64,000 bases of DNA from Rubellimicrobium arenae (lineage in GTDB: Bacteria > Pseudomonadota > Alphaproteobacteria > Rhodobacterales > Rhodobacteraceae): positions 119,220 to 183,219 of the forward strand of contig NZ_JAFMSS010000009.1 of the NCBI RefSeq assembly GCF_017916295.1, written 5' to 3'. Positions 9,163-17,823 of this stretch are shown in pieces (the first letter of the stretch is position 1; each line of letters begins with the position of its first letter). The notes beneath the pieces were generated by a model. That model was not told where the DNA came from and searched no databases. It saw only the letters and a list, made by a program, of their open reading frames with translations. Both the position numbers and the translations under genes were made by a program.

Positions 9163-10766
9163 GCGAACCTGTCCTGACGGTCACCGACCTCCATGTCCAC
9201 TTCGCCCAGGACGGCGGGCAGGTCCATGCCGTCAGGGGCGTGAGCTTTGCCGTCGAGCGGGGCGAGACCGTCGCGCTGGTGGGCGAATCGGGGTCGGGCA
9301 AGTCCGTCACCGCCCTGTCGACCGTCCAGCTCCTGGGCGACAACGCCAGGGTGACCGGCTCGATCCGCTACGAGGGCCGCGAGATGGTCGGCGCCTCCGA
9401 ACGCGACCTGCGCCGCGTTCGTGGCAACGACATCAGCTTCATCTTCCAGGAGCCGATGACCTCGCTCAACCCGCTGCACACGATCGAGCGGCAACTGCGT
9501 GAATCCATCGAGCTCCATCAGGGCCTGCGGGGCGAGGCGGTGCAGGCGCGCATCATCGACCTGCTGACCCGGGTGGGCATCCGCGACCCCGAGACGCGGC
9601 TCGGGGCCTATCCGCATCAGCTTTCGGGCGGGCAGCGGCAGCGGGTGATGATCGCCATGGCCCTGGCGAACGGGCCGGAGCTGCTGATCGCCGACGAGCC
9701 GACGACCGCGCTCGACGTGACGATCCAGGCGCAGATCCTCGACCTCCTGGCCGATCTCAAGCGGGACGAGGGGCTCTCGATGCTCTTCATCACCCATGAC
9801 CTCGGCATCGTCCGCAAGATCGCGGACCGGGTCTGCGTCATGCAGGGCGGCCTGATCGTGGAGCAGGGGCCGGCGGCGCAGATCTTCGCGAACCCGCAGC
9901 ATCCCTACACCCGCAAGCTCCTCGCGGCCGAGCAGACGGGCCTGCCCGCGCCGGTGCCCCCGACCGCCCAGCTGGTGGCCGAGACCCGGAACCTGCGGGT
10001 CTGGTTCCCGATCCAGCGCGGCCTGCTCCGCCGCACGGTCGGCCATGTGAAGGCCGTGAATGACGCGACGCTGCAGGTCCGCGCGGGCGAGACTCTGGGA
10101 GTGGTGGGGGAGTCCGGCTCGGGCAAGACGACGCTCGCCCTTGCGATCATGCGGCTGCTGCCCAAGACCGATGGGCGGATCGTGTTCATGGGGCGCGACA
10201 TCGGCGACCTGGCCCAGCGCGAGATGCGGCCCCTTCGCCGCGAGATGCAGGTGGTGTTCCAGGATCCCTTCGGATCCCTGAGCCCCCGGATGACGGTGGG
10301 CGAGATCATCGCCGAGGGTCTGGGCGTGCATGGCGTGGAGCCCGGGCGGGACCGCCGCTCCATGGTGGCCGAGGTGATGGCCGAGGTGGGCCTCGATCCG
10401 GCGACGATGGACCGCTACCCGCACGAGTTCTCGGGCGGGCAGCGGCAGCGGATCGCCATCGCCCGGGCGCTGGTGCTGAAGCCGCGGCTGATGGTCCTGG
10501 ATGAGCCGACGAGCGCGCTCGACATGACGGTGCAGGTGCAGATCGTGCAGTTGCTGCGGGGGCTGCAGCAGAAGCACGGGCTGGCCTTCCTGTTCATCAG
10601 CCACGACCTCAAGGTGATCCGGGCGATGGCGCACCGGGTCATGGTGATGAAGGACGGGGACGTGGTCGAGGCCGGGCCGGCGGCGGAGGTCTTCGGGAGT
10701 CCAAGGACCGCCTACACCCGGACCCTCATGGCGGCGGCGTTCCCGGCGGCCGCGGCGGCGGAATAG
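9159..10766 (+). CDS. yejF: ABC transporter ATP-binding protein YejF (two NBDs)
   Basis: A 535-residue protein with two fused nucleotide-binding domains. The first has Walker A GESGSGKS, signature LSGGQRQR and Walker B LLIADEPT; the second has GESGSGKTT, FSGGQRQR and LMVLDEPT. Both carry the C-terminal extension typical of peptide importers, with PxxPYTRKLL in domain 1 and RTAYTRTLM in domain 2. The GTG start overlaps the yejE stop (GTGA). It powers the YejABEF importer on the cytoplasmic face. A hairpin follows directly. Confidence 0.94.
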   Translation: MSEPVLTVTDLHVHFAQDGGQVHAVRGVSFAVERGETVALVGESGSGKSVTALSTVQLLGDNARVTGSIRYEGREMVGASERDLRRVRGNDISFIFQEPMTSLNPLHTIERQLRESIELHQGLRGEAVQARIIDLLTRVGIRDPETRLGAYPHQLSGGQRQRVMIAMALANGPELLIADEPTTALDVTIQAQILDLLADLKRDEGLSMLFITHDLGIVRKIADRVCVMQGGLIVEQGPAAQIFANPQHPYTRKLLAAEQTGLPAPVPPTAQLVAETRNLRVWFPIQRGLLRRTVGHVKAVNDATLQVRAGETLGVVGESGSGKTTLALAIMRLLPKTDGRIVFMGRDIGDLAQREMRPLRREMQVVFQDPFGSLSPRMTVGEIIAEGLGVHGVEPGRDRRSMVAEVMAEVGLDPATMDRYPHEFSGGQRQRIAIARALVLKPRLMVLDEPTSALDMTVQVQIVQLLRGLQQKHGLAFLFISHDLKVIRAMAHRVMVMKDGDVVEAGPAAEVFGSPRTAYTRTLMAAAFPAAAAAE

Positions 10767-10770
10767 GAAA

Positions 10771-10788
10771 GGGGGCCCGAAGGCCCCC
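10771..10788. terminator. hairpin between convergent yejF and dacC-like gene
   Basis: GGGGGCC (10771-10777), loop CGAA and GGCCCCC (10782-10788) lie between two genes that end towards each other. There is no T-run on either side, so it may act bidirectionally or only as an RNA 3' end. Confidence 0.6.
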
Positions 10789-10818
10789 CTGTCAGCCCGA
10801 CCAACCGGCCGGACCGGG

Positions 10819-12216
10819 TCATTCGTCGGTGCCGACCATGAAGCAGGTGGTGCCGCGGGCCTGGAGACGCCGGCAGGCCAGGTCCGCCTCGTCCCGGGTC
10901 AGGCCCATGACGTTGGCGTCGAACCCGCCCGACCGTTGGATTACCCGGCGGAGCCCGCCGTTCAGGGTCGTGGATTCGGACAGCGCCACCGTGATCAGCG
11001 CCCGTTCCGCCGAATCGCGGGACGGAAAGCTGCCCAGGTTGATCCCCCAGAGCGAGCCCCCGGAGGTCGAGAGCCGGGTCACGACCTCGGGTTCGGGCTC
11101 GACCAGGGGTGCGGAGCCGGGCGCGATGGCGGTTGCGGTCATGATGATCTCGGTCGGCGCCTCCTTGGCGGGGGCGGCCAGGGCGGCGGTCAGCGCATCC
11201 TCGATCTCCTTGGCCGGGACGGCGGCGGCGAAGGTCACGACCGTGGAGCCGGGACGGGGCTGCGGCCGGAGCGAGGTCTCGATGGGGCCGCTGACCCGGG
11301 CGGGCGCGTCCGACGGCGGCGCGTCGATGTTGGCGGCCACCTGCGTCGTTGCCGCGTCCTGCGGCCGAGCCACGGGCGGGTTGGTCATCACCACCTGCGC
11401 ATGGGCGGGCGCATGGGCGAAGCCCAGGTCCAGCAGCTTGGAGACGCGGGCGTTGCGGTCGGCCGTCGAGGTCCCGCCGAACACGGTCGCGATGATCCGG
11501 ACGTCGCCGCGCTGGGCCGAGGCCACGAGGTTGTAGCCCGCCGCGTTGGTGAAGCCGGTCTTGATGCCGTCAGCCCCTTCGTAGGCGTCGAGGAAGCGGC
11601 GGTTCGTGTTGCTCACCTGCGCCATGCCCGCATCGGCGGTCCGACGCGAGAACAGGTTGTAGTACTGGGGGAAGTCATAGATCAGGTGCCGCCCCAGGAT
11701 GCTCATGTCGCGGGCCGAGGAGTAGTGCCCGTCGGCCGTCAGCCCGTTCGGGTTGATGAAGTGGGTGTGGGTCATGCCCATCGCCTGCGCCATCGCGTTC
11801 ATGCGGGCGGCGAACCCTTCCTTGGAGCCGCCGAGCGCATAGCCGATGGCCATCGCGGCATCGTTGGCCGACTTCACGGCGGCGGCCCGCAGCAGGTAGC
11901 GGAGCTTGATCTCCTGGCCGGTGCGGAGGCCGAGGCGGGACGGAGGCTCGTCGGCCGCATCCGCAGGAATGCGCACGACGGTGTCGAGGGAGATTTCGCC
12001 CTGCTGGATCGCCTGGAAGGCCAGGTAGAGCGTCATCATCTTGGTCAGCGACGCCGGCGCGAGCGGCGTCTCGGCGTTCTCTTCGTAGAAGATCTGGCCG
12101 GTGCGCGCGTCCATGACGAACGCCGCATAGGGCACGGCCCGTGCCGCAGCCGCGCTCAGAACGCTCGTGAGGATGATGACCGCCAGCCAGGCTGACCGCC
12201 CGATACGACTGCCCAT
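10819..12216 (-). CDS. D-alanyl-D-alanine carboxypeptidase with SPOR domain
   Basis: A 465-residue low-molecular-weight penicillin-binding protein (peptidase S11, DacA/DacC type) that removes the terminal D-Ala of peptidoglycan stem peptides. A signal peptide runs to about residue 26 (AAARA). The catalytic motifs are SLTK (Ser56, Lys59), SAN (116-118) and KTG (219-221). A low-complexity linker leads to a C-terminal SPOR-like domain (about 385-465) that should bind denuded glycan at the septum. The SPOR fusion is common in alphaproteobacteria. ATG at 12216 is chosen because it sits directly before the basic n-region of the signal; AAGGGG lies about nine bases upstream. Confidence 0.9.
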   Translation of the reverse strand: MGSRIGRSAWLAVIILTSVLSAAAARAVPYAAFVMDARTGQIFYEENAETPLAPASLTKMMTLYLAFQAIQQGEISLDTVVRIPADAADEPPSRLGLRTGQEIKLRYLLRAAAVKSANDAAMAIGYALGGSKEGFAARMNAMAQAMGMTHTHFINPNGLTADGHYSSARDMSILGRHLIYDFPQYYNLFSRRTADAGMAQVSNTNRRFLDAYEGADGIKTGFTNAAGYNLVASAQRGDVRIIATVFGGTSTADRNARVSKLLDLGFAHAPAHAQVVMTNPPVARPQDAATTQVAANIDAPPSDAPARVSGPIETSLRPQPRPGSTVVTFAAAVPAKEIEDALTAALAAPAKEAPTEIIMTATAIAPGSAPLVEPEPEVVTRLSTSGGSLWGINLGSFPSRDSAERALITVALSESTTLNGGLRRVIQRSGGFDANVMGLTRDEADLACRRLQARGTTCFMVGTDE

Positions 12217-12458
12217 GACACTGCCCCTTTTCAGCCCCGGGGGACGGATGCATGCCCGTCCGCCTCTTGTGTTCGTGAAGGATAGCATGGGCCTTTGCGG
12301 GCAGAAAGCGTCTTGGGAGCTTGCGGCGCGATCCTTAACGGAAGGTTTCCTCTAGAATTTGCGGCCTGCCGCGCAGAGTCCCACTATAGGGAGGGGGTCC
12401 AGGGCCCTGAGCTGGATCCCTTCAAATACAAGGAAATATGGGCTGTGGCTCTGCTGCC

Positions 12459-13157
12459 TCAGGGCTCCACGCCCAGTTCCGCGATGAGTCCGGGAAGGGC
12501 GCCCAGCGAGGGAATCTCCCGGAACCGGGGATGGTCGTGAGGGGGCTCAGCCGCCTCGAGCGCCCAGATGGGCCCATGGGGTACATGGATGCCCCAGGCC
12601 CCGGCGGCGAGGGCGGGGATCACGTCGGACTTGAGCGAGTTGCCCACCATCATCGCGTGCCGCCCGCCATGGCGCGCGAAGATGCGGAGATAGGTCGCAG
12701 GCGTCTTGTCGCTCACGATCTCCACGGCGTCGAACAGGTCGCCCAGCCCCGACTGCGCCAGCTTCCGCTCCTGGTCCAGGAGGTCGCCCTTGGTGATGAG
12801 CACCACCTCGCCCTCGCGGGCGGCGGCCTCGACGGCCTCGCGGGCTTGGGGCAGGAGATCGATGGGATGAGCCAGCATCTCGCGGCCCATGGCCAGGATC
12901 TCGCCCAGGGTGGTGGCGGGCACGCGCCCCTGGGTGGCGTCGATCGCGGTCTCGATCATCGACAGCACGAAGCCCTTGATCCCGAAGCCATAGATGCCCA
13001 GGTTGCGCCTCTCGGCCTCGAGCAGGCGCGCACGCAGGCCCTCGCCTTCCGCATGGCTTGCGAGGAGCTCCGCAAAGCGGTCCTCGGTCACGCGGAAGAA
13101 GCGCTCATTGTGCCAAAGGGTATCGTCCGCGTCGAAACCGATGGTCCAGGAGCCCAT
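12459..13157 (-). CDS. HAD-family hydrolase
   Basis: A 232-residue HAD phosphatase. Motif I is FDADDTLWHNE (Asp9, Asp11), motif II the VVLITKG region, and motif III the later KTPATYLRI...MVGNSLKSD segment. The helical cap between motifs I and II makes it a type IA enzyme. The DADDTLWHNE form is shared by a group of uncharacterised YfnB/YjjG-like hydrolases, so the substrate is unknown. GAGGG lies about nine bases before ATG 13157. The neighbours are transcribed separately. Confidence 0.88.
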   Translation of the reverse strand: MGSWTIGFDADDTLWHNERFFRVTEDRFAELLASHAEGEGLRARLLEAERRNLGIYGFGIKGFVLSMIETAIDATQGRVPATTLGEILAMGREMLAHPIDLLPQAREAVEAAAREGEVVLITKGDLLDQERKLAQSGLGDLFDAVEIVSDKTPATYLRIFARHGGRHAMMVGNSLKSDVIPALAAGAWGIHVPHGPIWALEAAEPPHDHPRFREIPSLGALPGLIAELGVEP

Positions 13158-13246
13158 GCGCTTGCCCTCGCGTCTTTTCTTGTGCCGCTCGTGGCCTTAT
13201 ATACACAGGATACGGAAATCCATCTTTGGCAGATCGGCAGCGCCCC

Positions 13247-13594
13247 ATGATGACGGGTCAAGCTCATATCATGGCCGGCGGGCCCGGCCGGGACCAGGAC
13301 GGCGGCACGGGCGTCAAGCTCGAGACGCGCACCAGGACGCAGCGGCCGCCGCTGTACAAGGTCCTGATCCTCAATGACGACTACACGCCCATGGAGTTCG
13401 TGGTCCATGTGCTCGAACGCTTTTTCGGCATGAGCCATGCGCAGGCCTTCGACCTCATGCTGACGGTCCACAAGAAGGGGCTGGCGGTCGTGGGCGTCTA
13501 CTCCTACGAGATCGCGGAAACCAAGGTCGCCCTTGTGATGGACTTCGCGCAGCGCCATCAGCATCCGCTGCAATGCACCATGGAAAAGGAATAA
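13247..13594 (+). CDS. clpS: ATP-dependent Clp protease adaptor ClpS
   Basis: A 115-residue N-end-rule adaptor that delivers substrates to ClpAP. The core shows LYKVLILNDDYTPMEFV, the hydrophobic pocket region, then the conserved histidine in LTVHKKG, and ends HPLQCTMEKE, as in Rhodobacteraceae orthologues. The first 35 residues are a flexible variable tail. The exact start is uncertain: ATG at 13247, 13250 and 13271 are all possible and none has a good ribosome site. ClpA is not in the window. Confidence 0.93.
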   Translation: MMTGQAHIMAGGPGRDQDGGTGVKLETRTRTQRPPLYKVLILNDDYTPMEFVVHVLERFFGMSHAQAFDLMLTVHKKGLAVVGVYSYEIAETKVALVMDFAQRHQHPLQCTMEKE

Positions 13595-13615
13595 GGGCGC
13601 CCCTCGCCCGGCCTC

Positions 13616-14638
13616 ATGTCACGTTCAAGACTCGCCACCGCCCTCGATGAAGGGCTCGACCTGCCGTCCGACGGCCTCCTGGTCCTGCGTCCGCCCGCGG
13701 CCATGGACCTGTCCGCCCTGCCGCGCGAGGGGGTGACGATCCTCCACGGCTTCCGGCCCGACCGGGACGCCTGGGCCGGGGCGGGCTACCGAATTGCCGA
13801 GGACGTTCCCGCGGCGCAGGCCGCGCTGGTCTGCGTGCCCCGCTCCAAGGCTCTGGCACGGGCGCTGATCGCCCAGGCGGCGCGGCTCGCGCCCCTTGTG
13901 GTCGTGGACGGGCAGCGCACCGACGGCGTGGACGCGGTCTGGCGCGAGGTGCGGACGCGGCGCGACGAGGTCCAGGGGTTGACCCAGGGCCACGGCCGGC
14001 TGTTCTGGTTCGCCGGAGGCGCGGGCTTCGAGGACTGGGCGCTGGGCGCGCCCGAAAAGGGGGAGGACGGCCTCTTCAGCCAGCCCGGCGTGTTCAGCGC
14101 GGACGGGCCGGACCGGGGGTCGCTCCTCCTGGCCGAGGCGCTGCCGCCGAAGCTGCCGGCGCGGATGGCCGATTTCGGGGCCGGGGCCGGGGTGCTGACG
14201 CTGGCCGCGCTGTCGCGCGAGGGCGTCAAGTCGATCGACCTGATCGAGGCCGAGCAGCTCGCCCTCGACTGCGCGCGGCTCAACGTCAACGACCCTCGGG
14301 CGCGGTTCCTGTGGGAGGACGCGACCAAGGGCGCCCGCGGGCCGTATGACGGCATCGTCATGAACCCGCCGTTCCATACGACCCGGCAGGCCGACCCCCG
14401 GCTGGGCTCGGCCTTTCTCCAGGCGGCGGCCAGGGCGCTCACCCCCCAGGGGCAGCTCTGGGTCGTGGCGAACCGCCACCTGCCCTACGAGGCGGTGCTG
14501 GCCGAGACGTTCCGCAACGTCACCGAGATCGGCGGAACGCCCGGCTTCAAGCTCCTCCATGCGGCGCAGCCGCTCAAGGCCAAGCCGGGCGGCGTGGCCC
14601 GCGCCGTGACGCGGACCCGTCGGGCTCACTCCGGATAG
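13616..14638 (+). CDS. class I SAM-dependent methyltransferase, RsmC-like
   Basis: A 340-residue methyltransferase with the duplicated organisation of RsmC/RlmG: a degenerate N-terminal domain and a catalytic C-terminal domain. The SAM-binding motif I, ADFGAGAGVLTLAA, lies at about 184-198, and the N2-guanine methylation motif IV, NPPF, near 247. This suggests 16S rRNA G1207 N2-methylation, but RlmG-type 23S activity cannot be excluded. It lies 21 bases after clpS and probably shares its transcript. The last 13 bases overlap the convergent lipoprotein gene. Confidence 0.82.
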   Translation: MSRSRLATALDEGLDLPSDGLLVLRPPAAMDLSALPREGVTILHGFRPDRDAWAGAGYRIAEDVPAAQAALVCVPRSKALARALIAQAARLAPLVVVDGQRTDGVDAVWREVRTRRDEVQGLTQGHGRLFWFAGGAGFEDWALGAPEKGEDGLFSQPGVFSADGPDRGSLLLAEALPPKLPARMADFGAGAGVLTLAALSREGVKSIDLIEAEQLALDCARLNVNDPRARFLWEDATKGARGPYDGIVMNPPFHTTRQADPRLGSAFLQAAARALTPQGQLWVVANRHLPYEAVLAETFRNVTEIGGTPGFKLLHAAQPLKAKPGGVARAVTRTRRAHSG

Positions 14639-15018
14639 GCGGCGATGCAGGCCCGGACCTGGGCCTGCTGCTCGCGCCCGAGGCGGGAGCGGCGGTCCAG
14701 GAGGCCCTCGAGCTTGGTCTGCTCCGCCCCAAGGTCGATGGCGACCGGGCGCTCCACGTTGACGACGTCGGTGTCCTGGCAGGGCACGAGGGCGTCCTCG
14801 CCGTTCTCGAACTCCACATGGCAGAAGTCGCGGTCCACCCGCACCTCCTGATCCTGCTCGATGGCGTAGCCGCGGGACAGGTTGCCCTGCGTTTCCGCGA
14901 TCAGCGAGTCGATCACCCGCAACTCGCGCGAGGCGTTCGAGATGCAGCTTTCCCTCGGCGTCTGGCAGGCGGCGAGGGCGAGGACGGACAGCAGGGCGGC
15001 GGCGGGCACAGGGCGCAT
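14626..15018 (-). CDS. small lipoprotein of unknown function
   Basis: A 130-residue protein with a type II signal peptide and a lipobox LAAC near residue 18, so probably a membrane-anchored lipoprotein. The mature part is polar, with a predicted helical region (ISNASRELRVIDSLIAETQGNLSRGY is one helix-like segment, shortened here to its start ISNASRELRVIDSLI) and further cysteines that could form disulfides. The start ATG at 15018 is supported by GGAG six bases upstream; another ATG at 15030 lies in frame. I do not recognise the family. Divergent from hemF. Confidence 0.75.
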   Translation of the reverse strand: MRPVPAAALLSVLALAACQTPRESCISNASRELRVIDSLIAETQGNLSRGYAIEQDQEVRVDRDFCHVEFENGEDALVPCQDTDVVNVERPVAIDLGAEQTKLEGLLDRRSRLGREQQAQVRACIAAYPE

Positions 15019-15080
15019 GGCGAACTCCATTCTTGCCCTGTCGTAACCCCGTGGAGACGCCCCGGGAAGGGTGCTAGCTC

Positions 15081-15095
15081 TGCTATTCGATAGCA
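15081..15095. promoter_or_regulatory. palindrome just upstream of hemF
   Basis: TGCTAT-TCG-ATAGCA is a perfect 6-bp inverted repeat ending two bases before the hemF ribosome site (GGAGG, 15097-15101). It could be an operator or an mRNA hairpin affecting translation. It does not match the FNR/CRP consensus (TTGAT-N4-ATCAA). Confidence 0.4.
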
Positions 15096-15106
15096 CGGAG
15101 GGGTTG

Positions 15107-15997
15107 ATGGACCGGATGGGGATGACCGACGAGAAGGCCCGCGCCTCGGCCTGGTTCGGAGAGCTGAGGGACCGCATCGTCGCGGCTTTCGAGGGCCTGG
15201 AGAACGGTCCCGCCGCGGGGGCCGACGGCATCGCCCCCGGCCGATTCGCCTTCCGCGAGACCCGGCGCAGCGCGCCGGACGGCGGCGACGCGGGCGGCGG
15301 GCTGATGGCGACGCTCAAGGGCGGGCGGGTCTTCGAGAAGATGGGGGTCGGAGTGTCGACGGTGCACGGCATCCTCGGCCCCGAGGCGCAAAAGGCCATG
15401 GCGGCGCGCGGCGTGCCGGGCGTGGCCGAGGATCCCCGGTTCTGGGCCTCGGGGATCAGCCTCGTCGCGCATCCGCGCAACCCGCATGTCCCGGCGGTCC
15501 ACCTCAACACGCGGATGTTCTGGACGCCGGGCGCATGGTGGTTCGGCGGAGGCACCGACCTCAACCCCGCGATCGAGTACGACGAGGATACCGCCGCGTT
15601 CCATCAGGTCCTCAGGGCCCATCTCGATCCCCACGGGGCGGAGGAGTATCCCCGCCAGAAGGCCTGGGCCGACGAGTACTTCTTCGTGCCGCACCGGGGA
15701 CGGGCGCGGGGCGTGGGGGGCATCTTCCTCGATGACCAGTGCTCGGGCGACTGGGAGCGGGACTTCGCCATGATCCAGGACATCGGGCGGGCCTTCCTGC
15801 CGTCCTGGCTCCCCATCGCGGAGCGGCGCGTGGCGCAGCCCTGGACCGAGGCCGACAAGGACCGGCAGCTCATCCATCGGGGGCTCTATGCGGAGTTCAA
15901 CCTGGTCTATGACCGCGGGACCAAGTTCGGGCTCGCCTCGGGCCACGACGCCGAGGCCGTGCTGATGAGCCTGCCGCCCCTGGCGAAGTGGGTCTGA
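15107..15997 (+). CDS. hemF: oxygen-dependent coproporphyrinogen III oxidase
   Basis: A 296-residue HemF, which oxidatively decarboxylates coproporphyrinogen III to protoporphyrinogen IX in haem synthesis. Family signatures are visible throughout: VHGILGPEAQKA is replaced by the usual variable region, followed by SLVAHPRNPHVPAVHLN, WWFGGGTDLNP, EYFFVPHRGRARGVGGIF and YAEFNLVYDRGTKFGL. ATG at 15107 has GGAGG at 15097-15101, deciding it over an upstream in-frame start. hemE and hemC lie within 2 kb, so part of the haem pathway is gathered here, although in separate transcripts. Confidence 0.95.
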   Translation: MDRMGMTDEKARASAWFGELRDRIVAAFEGLENGPAAGADGIAPGRFAFRETRRSAPDGGDAGGGLMATLKGGRVFEKMGVGVSTVHGILGPEAQKAMAARGVPGVAEDPRFWASGISLVAHPRNPHVPAVHLNTRMFWTPGAWWFGGGTDLNPAIEYDEDTAAFHQVLRAHLDPHGAEEYPRQKAWADEYFFVPHRGRARGVGGIFLDDQCSGDWERDFAMIQDIGRAFLPSWLPIAERRVAQPWTEADKDRQLIHRGLYAEFNLVYDRGTKFGLASGHDAEAVLMSLPPLAKWV

Positions 15998-16097
15998 GAC
16001 GGCATCCTTCCGCGCCTTCGGACTGGAGCCAGATCAAGGCACGGCCGCCGAAGTTCCCTAGCCTGGGTCGCGAATCGGACCGGGAAAGGAGGCCGAG

Positions 16098-16700
16098 ATG
16101 ACGGGCTGGGGCGCGTACCTGCTCACCGCGCTGCTGATCGAGCTGACGCCCGGGCCGAACATGGCCTGGCTCGCCATCGTGGCGGCGGGCGAGGGGAGCC
16201 GGGTCGGCCTGGCCGCGGTCGCGGGCGTGGCGCTCGGCCTCGGGGCCGTCGGGCTTGCGGCGGCCCTGGGCCTCGCGGCGATCGTGGCGGCCTCGCCCAC
16301 GCTGTATCAGCTCCTGCGCTGGGGCGGCGCGGCCTACCTGCTCTGGCTGGCCTGGGACGGCTGGCGGGGCAGCCGCGAGGAGGCGTCGCTGGTGCCGGGC
16401 CGCGCGGGGCTGCGGGCCTTCCGGCGGGGCCTGGTCACCAATCTCCTCAACCCCAAGGCCGGCATCTTCTACGTTGCCGTGCTGCCCACGTTCCTGGACC
16501 CGTCCATCTCCGTGCTGCCGCAGACCCTGGCGCATACCTTCGGCTATGTCGCCGTGGCGACGACGGTTCATGCCGCGATCGTCGCCCTGGCCGGACAGGC
16601 CAAGCGCATCCTGACCGACGCCCGGCAGGAGCGGCGGTTGCGTCGCGTCCTGTCGGCGGCCCTGGCCGGCGTGGCGCTCTGGCTGCTCTGGCGCAGCTAG
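16098..16700 (+). CDS. LysE/RhtB-family exporter
   Basis: A 200-residue inner-membrane protein of the LysE/RhtB family, which exports amino acids such as homoserine, threonine or lysine. It has about six hydrophobic segments, and the family's N-terminal TPGPNM motif stands at residues 17-22. NPKAGIFY in the middle is another typical sequence. A strong AAAGGAGG (16084-16091) precedes the ATG. The transported compound cannot be predicted. Its stop overlaps the stop of the convergent hemE. Confidence 0.88.
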   Translation: MTGWGAYLLTALLIELTPGPNMAWLAIVAAGEGSRVGLAAVAGVALGLGAVGLAAALGLAAIVAASPTLYQLLRWGGAAYLLWLAWDGWRGSREEASLVPGRAGLRAFRRGLVTNLLNPKAGIFYVAVLPTFLDPSISVLPQTLAHTFGYVAVATTVHAAIVALAGQAKRILTDARQERRLRRVLSAALAGVALWLLWRS

Positions 16701-17734
16701 GCGCCGCGCACCGTGTCGATCATCCGGTGGACGTTGTCGATGCTCGCGTCCGGGGTGATGCCGTGGCCGAGGTTGAAGATGTGCGGGCCGTGGGCAAAGG
16801 CGCGGACCACGCGGCGCGTGTCCTCGACCAGGGCGGGGCCGCCGCTGACGAGATGGGCCGAGGCGAGGTTGCCCTGCACGCAGCCGCCGGTCTGGACCTG
16901 CGCGGCCGCCCATTCCGGCGCGACCCCGTCGTCGAGGGCGATGCAGTCGGCCCCGGTGGCGGCGTGGGTGCCGGCGAAGCGTTCCCCCGCGCCGCGCGGA
17001 AAGGCGATGACGGGCAGGCCGGGATGGCGCGCCTTCAGCGCGGCGGTGATCCGGCGCGCGGGCTCCAGCGCATAGGCGTGGAAATCGTCGCCCCGGAGCG
17101 AGCCCGCCCAGGAATCGAAGATCTTGACGACCTCGGCCCCGGCCTGGACCTGGCGGGACAGGTAATCGATCGTGGCGAGGGTCAGCCGGTCCAGGATCGC
17201 ATCGAACAGCGGGCGGTCTGCGGCCTTGAGCGCATGGGCCGGGCCCTGGTCGGGCGTGCCGCGCCCGGCGATCATGTAGGTCGCCACCGTCCAGGGCGCG
17301 CCCGCGAAGCCGATCAGCGTGGTTTCGGGCGGAAGCGCGCCGGACAGGATGCGCACGGTCTCGTAGACCGGGGACAGCGTGTCGTGGATGGCCTCCACGG
17401 GCTTCAGGCGGGCCAGGTCGTCCCGGGTGGTGATGGTGGACAGGCGCGGCCCCTCGCCCGCCTCGAAGGCGAGGTCGAGGCCCAGGGCCTGCGGCACCAG
17501 CAGGATGTCGGCGAACAGGATCGCCGCGTCGAAGCCGAAGCGCCGGATCGGCTGGAGCGTCACCTCGGCGGCGAGGTCCGGGTTGTAGCAGAGCGACAGG
17601 AAGTCGCCCGCCTGCTCGCGCGTGGCGCGGTACTCGGGCAGGTAGCGCCCGGCCTGCCGCATCATCCAGATGGGCGGCGTGGGCAGCGTTTCGCCGGCGA
17701 GGGCGCGCAGGATCGTCTTCTGGGGCGTGCTCAT
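16697..17734 (-). CDS. hemE: uroporphyrinogen decarboxylase
   Basis: A 345-residue HemE, which decarboxylates uroporphyrinogen III to coproporphyrinogen III. The substrate-binding signature IWMMRQAGRYLPEYR is near the N-terminus, and the second signature GFAGAPWTVATYM lies near residue 135. The length matches the family. ATG at 17734 gives a typical N-terminus; an in-frame ATG at 17752 would add six residues. It is divergent from hemC with an 89-base intergenic space, which probably carries the promoters of both. Confidence 0.95.
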   Translation of the reverse strand: MSTPQKTILRALAGETLPTPPIWMMRQAGRYLPEYRATREQAGDFLSLCYNPDLAAEVTLQPIRRFGFDAAILFADILLVPQALGLDLAFEAGEGPRLSTITTRDDLARLKPVEAIHDTLSPVYETVRILSGALPPETTLIGFAGAPWTVATYMIAGRGTPDQGPAHALKAADRPLFDAILDRLTLATIDYLSRQVQAGAEVVKIFDSWAGSLRGDDFHAYALEPARRITAALKARHPGLPVIAFPRGAGERFAGTHAATGADCIALDDGVAPEWAAAQVQTGGCVQGNLASAHLVSGGPALVEDTRRVVRAFAHGPHIFNLGHGITPDASIDNVHRMIDTVRGA

Positions 17735-17823
17735 GTCTGTTCCGGTGCCCATTCGTTGACGGGAATGTCAAGTCGGCGCAGGGGACGATTGCCCCGCGCG
17801 GGCCTGCGGCCTAGAAGCGGCGC

